NCBI GenBank assembly: GCA_013821265.1
Contig: JACDHD010000006.1
Span: 1 to 64,000, forward strand
Length of the DNA: 64,000 nucleotides
Direction of reading: 5' to 3'
DNA from: Parachlamydiaceae bacterium
GTDB taxonomy: Bacteria > Chlamydiota > Chlamydiia > Chlamydiales > Parachlamydiaceae
Shown here: positions 26,392-33,897 of the stretch, piece after piece
How positions within the stretch are numbered: the first letter of the stretch is position 1
How the letters are laid out: the number at the start of each line of letters is the position of its first letter
Notes under the pieces: model-generated
Told to the model about the DNA's origin: nothing
Databases searched by the model: none
The model's input: the letters and a program-made list of their open reading frames with translations, nothing else
Program-made: the position numbers and the translations under genes

Positions 26392-27144
26392 AGCTAACTC
26401 CGTGTATATTTTTATTAAGCGCGAGTAATAATCGATAAATAGCGCAAATAAAAAATTGTCGTCAATGTTAATGTTAAAAAATATTTTATTCTAAAAGGCT
26501 AGGGAAAATGTTTTAGAACAATTAGGGACGATAGAAACTTAAGGAAATTGGAGACAGGGAGAACATCGCTAAAGTTATTAGAGTTTTTTTGTAACCAATT
26601 AGCCTTCATATATGACTGAAGATGAATGGGATAAAATTATTTTAACGATTAGTGTTAAATTTATTGAGAAATTTGATTTTGTTGTTATACATTGTTTTCT
26701 TTGACAACTATATTGATTATTTTAAATCTAAAACAAAAATTTAATTCAACAATCGGAACTTCTGTGGCAAACTATCGTGTAGCGCGTATCTGCAATCGGA
26801 CAACGACCTATCTTGACTATCTCCCTAGTTTCAAAAGAAAAACAGAGCGATCTGTTATTGTTTTAATGGCCTTAATTAGTTTAAACTGGAGAAGACCTGT
26901 TCAAAAAAAGCAATTGATGGTTAAAAAGATGCCGGTAACAAGCTTGGCACTTTTGTTGATGTTAATTGAACAGAGTAATAATCAGCAGGCAAAGAAAGAA
27001 AAATGCGTTGTGGGTCTATTTCAGTAGGATTGGTTACCATTGATCAGGGCTTGGATTATGCTCCTGGATTCAGTACTGTGACCAATATTGTCGTTATCGT
27101 TCTTAAGATAATGGCTAAAGTGTGTTGCTGTACCAGACGCTTTA
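26392..27144. other. Gap of about 750 bases with degenerate coding traces
   Basis: No intact gene is seen. One frame (about 26692-27027) contains TTTYLDYLPSF, and another frame (27003-27182) contains GLDYAPGFSTVTNIVVIVL. The two LDYxPxF blocks look related, as if a duplicated or frameshifted small membrane-type gene had decayed. The start of this gap holds AT-rich DNA and the promoter region of the barrel gene. Confidence 0.4.
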
Positions 27145-27771
27145 TTATGCCTGGGGCATTTCTAGCTTGGGCAGTTCTTTAATGTCTTTTAATCCAAAAT
27201 GTTTCAGAAAATCTTGAGTAATTCCATACAACGTTGGGCGTCCAGGAGCTTCTAGCTTACCCACAGGCTGGATAAGTTGCCTTTCCAATAAATTTGCCAT
27301 TGTTCCTGATGAGTCTACACCGCGAATTGCTTCAATCTGAGGACGCGTGATCGGTTGTTTGTAGGCAATAATTGCCAATACTTCTGTAGCAGCGTGTGAG
27401 AGCTTTTCTGTGCGTTTGTTGCGTCCGAGCAGTTCGATGTAATCTCCAAATTCTTCGCAGGTGCGCAAGGTATACCCTTGAGCAATTTCTTCGAGTCGAA
27501 ATGCGCGCTGCTGCGCTTGGTATTCATATTGCAGTTCTTGGAGAATAGACTTAAGAACGCGTGGTGCTAAGGGATAAATGGAGTCCGTGATTTCACGTAT
27601 TTTTGTAAACGGAAGGGGTTCGCTGCTTGCAAAGAGAAGAGCTTCCACGACACGTTTGAGATGCATACGCGTTGCAACATCCGCTTCACGATATGTGTGA
27701 GTCGTGGTTTGTTGCGGTTCGAACGGTGCTGTTTCAATTACTGGTTGAAGCAAGTTGATTTCTTTAGCCAT
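27145..27771 (-). CDS. scpB: Segregation and condensation protein B
   Basis: ScpB is the winged-helix partner of the Smc-ScpA kleisin complex for chromosome condensation. The motifs RVVEALLFASSEPLPFTKI, LEEIAQGYTLRT, LSHAATEVLAIIAYKQPITR and ESIRGVDSSG-like EAIRGVDSSGTMANLLE are clear. The C-terminus GRPTLYGITQDFLKHFGL is typical. Length 208 aa. It starts 2 bases after the scpA stop, so the pair is coupled. Confidence 0.95.
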   Translation of the reverse strand: MAKEINLLQPVIETAPFEPQQTTTHTYREADVATRMHLKRVVEALLFASSEPLPFTKIREITDSIYPLAPRVLKSILQELQYEYQAQQRAFRLEEIAQGYTLRTCEEFGDYIELLGRNKRTEKLSHAATEVLAIIAYKQPITRPQIEAIRGVDSSGTMANLLERQLIQPVGKLEAPGRPTLYGITQDFLKHFGLKDIKELPKLEMPQA

Positions 27772-27773
27772 GG

Positions 27774-28523
27774 TTATACCTGATTACCTTTAACAATGAA
27801 CACTTCATAGAAGTCGTCTTCACTTTCTTTGATGACTGCAACATCCCCCAACTTCATCAGCTCAAGAATCGCCAAAAAGGTCACAATGAGCTCTTCGCGG
27901 CAAGATGCAGCTGAGAAAAGGGTGTAGAAGTTAATGCGTTGTAAATCTTTGATCAACTGACGAATGAGAGCCATTTTGTCGCCAATGATCCATATTTCAT
28001 CATCAATCACGCCTCGTTTCGATTCCGCCTTTGCGAGTACCTGTTGAAATAGAGTTGCCAAGTCATTCAGGGAGATGTGTTCTATCCCTAGCGGTTTCTG
28101 TGGTTCGAATCCACCTTCGATACCGCGTGAAAAGAATCCGCTTTGCTGCTGTTCCCGTTCGGACAATAATTTTCCCGCTTCTTTAAAGCGGCAGTAGTCG
28201 ATCAATTGGTTAATGATATCAAAGCGAGGATCCAACCCTTCATCTTCAGAAAGAGCCTGACGTTCATGTTTAGGCAATAGATTTCTGCTTTTGAACAATA
28301 GGAGTGCGGCTGTCGTCCCAATAAATTCTGCGCCGGCGTCGATATTGAGAACGTTGTAGACCTGTTTTAATTGGACGAGGTACTGATCTGTAATCTTTTT
28401 TAGTGAGACTTCGTTGATGTCAATTTCGCTGGTTTGGATGAGGTGCCAGAGGAATTCCAATGGGCCTTCAAAGTTATCCAAAGCAAAAATGAGATCTTCT
28501 CGTGTTTTCATGGGTGCAAGCAT
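27774..28523 (-). CDS. scpA: Segregation and condensation protein A (kleisin)
   Basis: ScpA bridges Smc heads. The N-terminal DNFEGPLEFLWHLIQTSEID is diagnostic, followed by ISLKKITDQYLVQL-like VSLKKITDQYLVQL and AAEFIGTTAALLLFKSRNLLP-like sequence. The C-terminal winged helix (ELIVTFLAILELMKLGDVAV) is present. The start is chosen at an ATG (28523); ATG 28511 and a TTG at 28553 are alternatives, none with a clear ribosome-binding site. Confidence 0.92.
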   Translation of the reverse strand: MLAPMKTREDLIFALDNFEGPLEFLWHLIQTSEIDINEVSLKKITDQYLVQLKQVYNVLNIDAGAEFIGTTAALLLFKSRNLLPKHERQALSEDEGLDPRFDIINQLIDYCRFKEAGKLLSEREQQQSGFFSRGIEGGFEPQKPLGIEHISLNDLATLFQQVLAKAESKRGVIDDEIWIIGDKMALIRQLIKDLQRINFYTLFSAASCREELIVTFLAILELMKLGDVAVIKESEDDFYEVFIVKGNQV

Positions 28524-28592
28524 AGCAAAACGGGAATTTCCGGGGTAAATCAAATTCGTTTGTAACGTTGTAAAGCAGTTGAAGTAAAAAGA

Positions 28593-28735
28593 TTTTATTT
28601 TTTACCACAGAGACACAGAGACACAGAGGAGCACAGAGAGCGAGAAGCATTTGTTTTTTTTAACAAATAATTCTCTTTTTGGTTTGCTCTCTGTGCTCCT
28701 CTGTGTCTCTGTGTCTCGGTGGTAAAAATAAAACG
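28593..28735. repeat. Repeat C hairpin, copy 4
   Basis: TTTTATTTTTTACCACAGAG (28593-28612) pairs with the CTCGGTGGTAAAAATAAAAC region ending at 28735, with inner GGAGCACAGAGAGC stems. AACTTGTGTAATGACCTCAC just after it (from 28737) resembles a decayed GACTTATGCAATTGTCTC end. It separates scpA and galE, which are divergent. Confidence 0.87.
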
Positions 28736-28818
28736 AAAACTTGTGTAATGACCTCACACTTTGCGTTTAATAAAAAGTTACGATAAAATCTTCCTGATTC
28801 TCAGAAGAGTAAATTTAT

Positions 28819-29793
28819 ATGAAAACAAAGAAAATATTGATTGTAGGTGGCGCTGGTTTTATTGGATCGCATGTAACGCAGATGTTGCAGCAATCCGGCT
28901 ATGAAACAGTTGTACTGGATAACCTCAGTCGTGGAAGCCGCAAAGCAGTGCAACAAGGTACATTTATTGAAGGTTGCATTTCAGACAGAAAACTGCTGGA
29001 TCATCTTTTTTCCTCACATCACACCGATGCCGTTATGCACTTTGCTGCCCTCACAGATGTGGGTGAATCTGTACGCGATCCCTTAAAATATTTCATTCAT
29101 AACGTCTCTTATACCTTAAATCTCTTAGAAGCGATGAAGGCACATCACATAAAAACGTTTATTTTTTCTTCGTCTGCAGCAATTTTTGGTGTGCCAAAAC
29201 AGACACAGGTAGCTGAAGATCATAGCTGTGATCCCATTAATCCTTATGGACATTCAAAGTTAATGGTTGAGCAAATCTTGCGCGATGCGGATGCAGCATA
29301 TGATCTGCGATTTTGCTGTTTGCGCTACTTTAATGCCGCTGGCGGAGATCCTAGAGGGCTAATTAAATATAAAGTACGCCCGGAAACAAACATCATCCCC
29401 ATCATATTGGGACAGTTGCAACAAGCAGCAGGTAATGTAAAAATAAATGGAACCGATTACCCCACTTCTGATGGGACATGTGTGCGCGACTACATCCATA
29501 TCGAAGATTTGGGGCGAGCACATATTGTGGCATTAGAGCAATTGTTTGCAGGCGCATCTTCAAACTGCTATAATCTTGGCAACGGAAATGGCTTTAGCGT
29601 GCGCCAGGTTGTTGCTGCTGTAGAAGCGGTAACTGGCAGAAAATTACACGTTACAGAAGGTCCTAGAAGACCAGGGGATCCGGCGATTTTAGTGGCGGAT
29701 GCTCAAAGGGCGCATCGAGAGCTACATTGGAAGCCGCAGTATCCACACCTTGAAACAATGATCGAACACGCATGGCGTGCTCGAATTACTTAG
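28819..29793 (+). CDS. galE: UDP-glucose 4-epimerase
   Basis: GalE interconverts UDP-glucose and UDP-galactose in the cytoplasm. The protein has the NAD-binding GGAGFIGSHVTQML near residue 10, VVLDNLSRGSRKAV, MHFAALTDVGESV, the catalytic Ser/Tyr/Lys in FSSSAAIFG and NPYGHSKLMVEQ, and CLRYFNAAGGDP. DGTCVRDYIHIEDL and YNLGNGNGFSVRQV complete the family picture. Length 324 aa is normal. It lies 18 bases upstream of dnaX. Confidence 0.93.
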   Translation: MKTKKILIVGGAGFIGSHVTQMLQQSGYETVVLDNLSRGSRKAVQQGTFIEGCISDRKLLDHLFSSHHTDAVMHFAALTDVGESVRDPLKYFIHNVSYTLNLLEAMKAHHIKTFIFSSSAAIFGVPKQTQVAEDHSCDPINPYGHSKLMVEQILRDADAAYDLRFCCLRYFNAAGGDPRGLIKYKVRPETNIIPIILGQLQQAAGNVKINGTDYPTSDGTCVRDYIHIEDLGRAHIVALEQLFAGASSNCYNLGNGNGFSVRQVVAAVEAVTGRKLHVTEGPRRPGDPAILVADAQRAHRELHWKPQYPHLETMIEHAWRARIT

Positions 29794-29811
29794 ACGGAGC
29801 ATTACGCTTAC

Positions 29812-31296
29812 ATGAAAGAATACCAAGTACTGGCCCGAAAATACCGTCCTCAATCGTTCCGAGAAGTTGTCGGACAAGAAGCTATCGTCACAACTTTAAA
29901 AAATGCCATTCGACGCGGTATCCTGGCGCATGCTTATCTGTTTTGTGGCTCACGTGGAACGGGCAAAACGACTCTAGCACGCGTTTTTGCGAAAGCGCTT
30001 AACTGTCTACAGCCTTCAGCAGACTACGAACCATGCAACACATGCGCATCATGCCGAGAAATCACTAGCGGCCATTCATTAGATGTTTTGGAAATCGATG
30101 GAGCATCACACCGCGGAATCGACGATGTGCGCCAAATCAATGAAACTGTCGGCTATGCAACAGCATCGGATAAGTATAAGATCTATATCATCGATGAAGT
30201 CCATATGCTTACTAAAGAGGCATTTAACGCACTGCTAAAGACTTTGGAAGAGCCACCCCCACGCGTGAAATTCTTTTTTGCCACAACAGAGCCTCACAAA
30301 GTGCTTCCAACCATTCTTAGCCGCTGCCAACGCTTTAACCTCAATCGCATTCCTCAACACGATATTATCAAGAAGCTAGGGCAGATAGCTAAAGACCTCA
30401 ATGTCTCCATCGAAGAAGAGGCACTGCGCATGCTGGCAAATCGCGCTGAAGGTGGTTTGCGCGATGCAGAATCTCTGTTAGATCAAATTATTACCTTCCA
30501 TGAAGGGGCAATCACTGCTGCAGCTGTTGCTTCCATCTTAGGAATGGTGTCAAACGATAGCTTTTTTGCTTTGGATCAGGCCGGAGTCGATGGAAACCTA
30601 TCCATCGCATTTGAAATCGCACACGACGTGTTTGCTCAAGGAAAAGATGTTGGACACTTCATTGAATGCCTCACAGAGCATTTTAGAACGTTACTTGTCA
30701 TACAAATGGCAGGCAAAGATGCTTCTTGGCTCACCCTTTCTGAATCGGATCGCGATAAATATGAGGTCTCTTCTCGCCTCTACAGCCAAGAACAATGCCT
30801 AACAATTTTAGATTTCCTCATCGAAGCTCAAACAAACAATCGCTCCGCTTCAACAAGCAGAATCAGCCTGGAAGCTATCCTGCTGCGCATCTTACGCAGC
30901 CACCAACGCATCCCTGTCGATGTTCTCGTACGCCGCCTCGCAGATCTTGAATCCACATTAAAAACGACCACACCTATCGCAACTCCTGCTCCTGTCGAAA
31001 AACCGGCTCCTGCTGAAATATCTCCTCCTAAACCCATTTCTGCAGTTCCAAAAGCACCACCAAAATCTTCCATCACAGAAGACCCCACACCGGCTAAAGC
31101 AGACCTGCCTAAACCTAAAAAAGCCACGCCTCCACCTATAGAAGAGAAAAATTCCGCACCGATAGAACTAGGCTCACGTCCTACAGAAGAGGCTAAAGCC
31201 TCTTCCATGAATCAACAAAGTCGCTACGACACTGTGATGCAGTTCGCTGCAGTCGAACTAGAAGGCACTATTCAGAAAAATCCACTCAAAAGCTAA
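29812..31296 (+). CDS. dnaX: DNA polymerase III subunit gamma/tau
   Basis: DnaX loads the sliding clamp. The start EYQVLARKYRPQSFREVVGQE is characteristic. Walker A is G46-SRGTGKT53, a zinc module is formed by C...CNTCASC, and Walker B reads YIIDEVHML. The sensor segment FATTEPHKVLPTILSRCQRF is intact. Residues from about 385 are a Pro/Ala/Lys-rich linker, and the protein ends at 494 aa without a recognisable tau polymerase-binding domain. ybaB follows by 15 bases. Confidence 0.96.
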   Translation: MKEYQVLARKYRPQSFREVVGQEAIVTTLKNAIRRGILAHAYLFCGSRGTGKTTLARVFAKALNCLQPSADYEPCNTCASCREITSGHSLDVLEIDGASHRGIDDVRQINETVGYATASDKYKIYIIDEVHMLTKEAFNALLKTLEEPPPRVKFFFATTEPHKVLPTILSRCQRFNLNRIPQHDIIKKLGQIAKDLNVSIEEEALRMLANRAEGGLRDAESLLDQIITFHEGAITAAAVASILGMVSNDSFFALDQAGVDGNLSIAFEIAHDVFAQGKDVGHFIECLTEHFRTLLVIQMAGKDASWLTLSESDRDKYEVSSRLYSQEQCLTILDFLIEAQTNNRSASTSRISLEAILLRILRSHQRIPVDVLVRRLADLESTLKTTTPIATPAPVEKPAPAEISPPKPISAVPKAPPKSSITEDPTPAKADLPKPKKATPPPIEEKNSAPIELGSRPTEEAKASSMNQQSRYDTVMQFAAVELEGTIQKNPLKS

Positions 31297-31311
31297 CAGG
31301 AGACAAAACAT

Positions 31312-31602
31312 ATGGGCTCAGGATTCGCCAAAAAGAAAAAACAAGCCAAATCAATGCAAGAACACATCAGCCAAATGCAAAACAACCTCCAACATGCCGA
31401 AGTAACAGGCACGGCTGGCAACGGCCTAGTCTCCATCACACTCTCCGGCAACAACGAACTGAAACAAATCAAAATTAAACCCGATTGCGTCGACCCCGAA
31501 GACGTCGAAGGTCTCCAAGATCTCATCAAAGCCGCCTACCAAGACGCCCTCAAACAACTCAACGACCAAGTCTCCAAACAAATGCCCCGCGGGTTATTCT
31601 AA
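31312..31602 (+). CDS. ybaB: YbaB/EbfC nucleoid-associated protein
   Basis: A 96-aa DNA-binding dimer subunit usually encoded beside dnaX (and recR). GTAGNGLVSITLSGNNELKQ followed by IKIKPDCVDPEDVEGLQDLI is the family core, and the end ALKQLNDQVSKQM is a helix. AGGAG precedes the ATG by 10 bases. The dnaX-ybaB order is conserved across bacteria, including Chlamydia. Confidence 0.93.
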   Translation: MGSGFAKKKKQAKSMQEHISQMQNNLQHAEVTGTAGNGLVSITLSGNNELKQIKIKPDCVDPEDVEGLQDLIKAAYQDALKQLNDQVSKQMPRGLF

Positions 31603-31700
31603 GACAAGGGGGCTTTGCCCCCTTGACCCCCATTAAGGGAACTTCGTCCCTTAAAACCCTACCAAAGGGCTTGCGCCCTCTGGACTCCCATTATAGTGTG
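31603..31700. repeat. Repeat E cluster of hairpins after ybaB
   Basis: Three or so small hairpins occur in a row: GGGGGCTTTGCCCCC, AAGGGAACTTCGTCCCTT and AAAGGGCTTGCGCCCT, then TCTGGACTCCCATTATAG. Related units lie at 55303-55385 and 57527-57600, and a looser one at 33836-33897, all at gene 3' ends. Possible terminator function. Confidence 0.8.
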
Positions 31701-31749
31701 GTATTCGGTATTCGTTGCTTGTAAGTAAATGTCGATAGGCTTTTTTTCT

Positions 31750-31791
31750 GATGTTCTTTTAGAAAGGCTAAAGCCTTTCTAAAAGAACATC
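31750..31791. terminator. 20-bp perfect inverted repeat
   Basis: GATGTTCTTTTAGAAAGGCT (31750-31769) is exactly inverted at 31772-31791 with a 2-base gap, and a run of seven T lies before it. It may be a bidirectional terminator or another small palindromic element. Confidence 0.6.
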
Positions 31792-31972
31792 ATGGAAAAG
31801 CATATGGATATTTTCTGCAAGTTACAAAATATCAACTATAGTGGGGTTCAGTGAGCCACAATTCTTAGGTGGTTCTAATGGAAAAAGACTCTTAAGGATG
31901 GTTAAGGAGGGAATACCCTTTTCTAAGAGTTACGCAGGACTATTTAATTGGACAGTTGGACATGGACTGACT

Positions 31973-32248
31973 GGACTGATTGAGACAATTGCATAAGTCA
32001 AACGAGTCATAGAAAAGCATAGAGGCGAATGTGCTATTTGGAGTGCGGGACCTTGGTCCCGCTTTCACAGGGGTCGGCTTGCCGACCCCATCTACGATGG
32101 CTTGTTGATAATTTGCCAATACATTTCTAGAAAAACATCGGCAAGCCGATGTTTGTGAAAGCGGGACCAAGGTCCCGCACTCCATACAGCACATTCGTCG
32201 TCTGTGTTTTTCTATGCCTCGGACTTATGCAATTGTCTCAATCAGTCC
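31973..32248. mobile_element. MITE-like element with perfect 27-bp terminal inverted repeats
   Basis: Positions 31973-31999 are the exact reverse complement of 32222-32248; the core is GAGACAATTGCATAAGTC. Inside is a second long palindrome: GGAGTGCGGGACCTTGGTCC with TTTCACA near 32040-32070, inverted near 32154-32186. The centre contains GGTCGGCTTGCCGACC and ATCGGCAAGCCGAT. No protein is encoded. This is the best-preserved member of the family. Confidence 0.88.
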
Positions 32249-32366
32249 AAACAGTTCATTTAGGGACGTTAGATACAAACGAAGTCTAATGTCACTAAAG
32301 TCGCTTAAGTCCCTGCTGTCCCTACAGTGGAGGGGTGGGTGCTCCAATTTACCGACATAGGTAACA

Positions 32367-32448
32367 CTTCATGGCTTTGAGTCGCTCTAAAGAGCTCTTT
32401 TTGCTTTCCTGTATACCCACAGTTCCCTTCGGTCACTGTGGGAAAGAT
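32367..32448. repeat. Repeat B, copy 4 (inverted)
   Basis: TTTGAGTCGCTCTAAAGAGC is followed by CCCACAGTTCCCTTCGGTCA and CTGTGGG, the reverse complement of the unit at 1434-1536. A related GAGCCCTTTAGGGCGACTC follows at about 32463-32482. Confidence 0.85.
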
Positions 32449-32558
32449 CGTATCTCAGAACTGAGCCCTTTAGGGCGACTCAAATGGACAGATAGCAAAA
32501 GCATAAACTATAAAGCGGGAACTGGGTCCCGCTTTCCGAAATTTACTTTTGGGCTTCT

Positions 32559-33422
32559 TTAATTTAATAGGTAGCCTGGTTGTTTGCGCAGACGTTCAGT
32601 AGCATAGTCAATATTAACAGCATATGTTGGTTGACGCTCGTTGGTTATTACAACGTTATTTCTTTCTAGTGTATACATGTCAAATCTATTGTCGGTGTTG
32701 AATATTCCCCAACCACTCCATCCATAACGTTTCATTACTTCGAAGCGATGGTTGTCGCGTCTTACATCCTCTTGACGGTAGGTCCCCTTCTGTTGCATAT
32801 AGGTATGAGGCAAAAATGCTATTTGTGTCTGATGAGGCGATGAAGACATTATCACATTGAGTAGGGAATTTACTGCAGTCGCTTCTTCAACATAGATTGA
32901 AGTATCTAGCCTTTCTGCTCCATGTTGTGGATTTGATCGACCATTTATTTGGATGTCCAAATATGTATCTATTTGTAGATTAGAATCTTTGTCTCTGAAA
33001 ATTTTAAGGATTGCTTCTGTCGGCACTTTGTTTCTAACGAGAGTCACTTTGAAATCGATGGAAGTACAGCTTTGCAATTCCTTAACTGCCATGTTGTGGT
33101 AACGGAAAGCAACATGAACGATGGTGCCGTTTTTGGTATTGTAAGAGGGCAAAGAAATGAAATGATCTTTGTATCGCCTGTTATGAGCGGTTAAAAGCTG
33201 ATTAAAAGCACTGTAGGTAGCCTCTTTAGGTTGAAACCCATGTAATAATGTGGCTGCTAGTGCTTTTGATGAAGCCTTGTACAGATGCGTGTCAGAATAG
33301 GCACCAAAAATTCTTCTCAACAGTTGATGTACTCGATTAAGTTGTACGCCTTCAACAGCGTTGTTTTTTTGATTGTAAACGTAATATGTCTTAACTCCAC
33401 CAAAAATGCGACTAATGCACAT
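32559..33422 (-). CDS. Hypothetical protein (287 aa)
   Basis: The family is not recognised. The protein is mixed alpha/beta with no signal peptide and no clear membrane helix. It has a cluster of aromatic and His residues: NGTIVHVAFRYHNMAV, PHQTQIAFLPHTYMQQ, and RYGWSGWGIFNTDNRFD near the C-terminus. The gene is isolated by repeats on both sides (gaps of 950 and 470 bases), which points to accessory DNA. A secreted effector is one possibility among many. Confidence 0.7.
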   Translation of the reverse strand: MCISRIFGGVKTYYVYNQKNNAVEGVQLNRVHQLLRRIFGAYSDTHLYKASSKALAATLLHGFQPKEATYSAFNQLLTAHNRRYKDHFISLPSYNTKNGTIVHVAFRYHNMAVKELQSCTSIDFKVTLVRNKVPTEAILKIFRDKDSNLQIDTYLDIQINGRSNPQHGAERLDTSIYVEEATAVNSLLNVIMSSSPHQTQIAFLPHTYMQQKGTYRQEDVRRDNHRFEVMKRYGWSGWGIFNTDNRFDMYTLERNNVVITNERQPTYAVNIDYATERLRKQPGYLLN

Positions 33423-33566
33423 ATGTATCCTTCTTATGTGTTTGATAATAAAAGAATTGAATTTAATTTGTTAAGTAATAAACGTCAACCAATTTTAGGG
33501 ACCGAAGGGACGTTAGCGACAAGGCCCTCGAAGTGTTGCTTAGGTTCGAATGGGCTGAGATCTCAT

Positions 33567-33657
33567 AGTAAAAGTCGCTAACATTTCTTTTGTAATCGAT
33601 ATAAAAACCAGACGGGGACGCCCTGGTTACCATCAGGCCTTCGGCCTGGTCTACCAA
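33567..33657. repeat. Repeat F copy 2 with a GGCCTTCGGCC hairpin
   Basis: AGTAAAAGTCGCTAACATTT...AAAAACCAG matches 3428-3486 and 57260-57335. It continues into GACGGGGACGCCCTGGTTACC and CAGGCCTTCGGCCTG. No gene is seen in 33423-33835. Confidence 0.8.
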
Positions 33658-33835
33658 GAACTGTTTTAGGAAAAGGGGTTACGTCACTTACTTACAAAGG
33701 TTGTGACTCTAGAACCTTGTTTAAGTGAAATTTCGGAAAGCTGTGTTTGCGTAACAACTTTATTCATTTAGGTGACGTAGTCGCCTAAATGGTTATAGTT
33801 TGCTACGAAGACATCAGAACTTCGCAAACTCCACT

Positions 33836-33897
33836 AAAAAGGGTGTCAAGAGGGCCCACGGCCCTTTTGTGGGGTAAAGGGGTGAAACCCCTTTTCG
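33836..33897 (-). terminator. Hairpin pair at the ptsI 3' end
   Basis: Just after the ptsI stop (minus strand) come AAAAGGGGTTTCACCCCTTT and AAAGGGCCGTGGGCCCT, followed by CACCCTTTTTAG. Two stems and a short T-run suggest a terminator. The layout resembles repeat E. Confidence 0.6.

Noticed and set aside
30828-31208. Gly/Ser/Ala-rich open frame antisense to dnaX
   Set aside because: It is the complement of the Pro/Ala/Lys-rich linker of DnaX; composition alone keeps it open.
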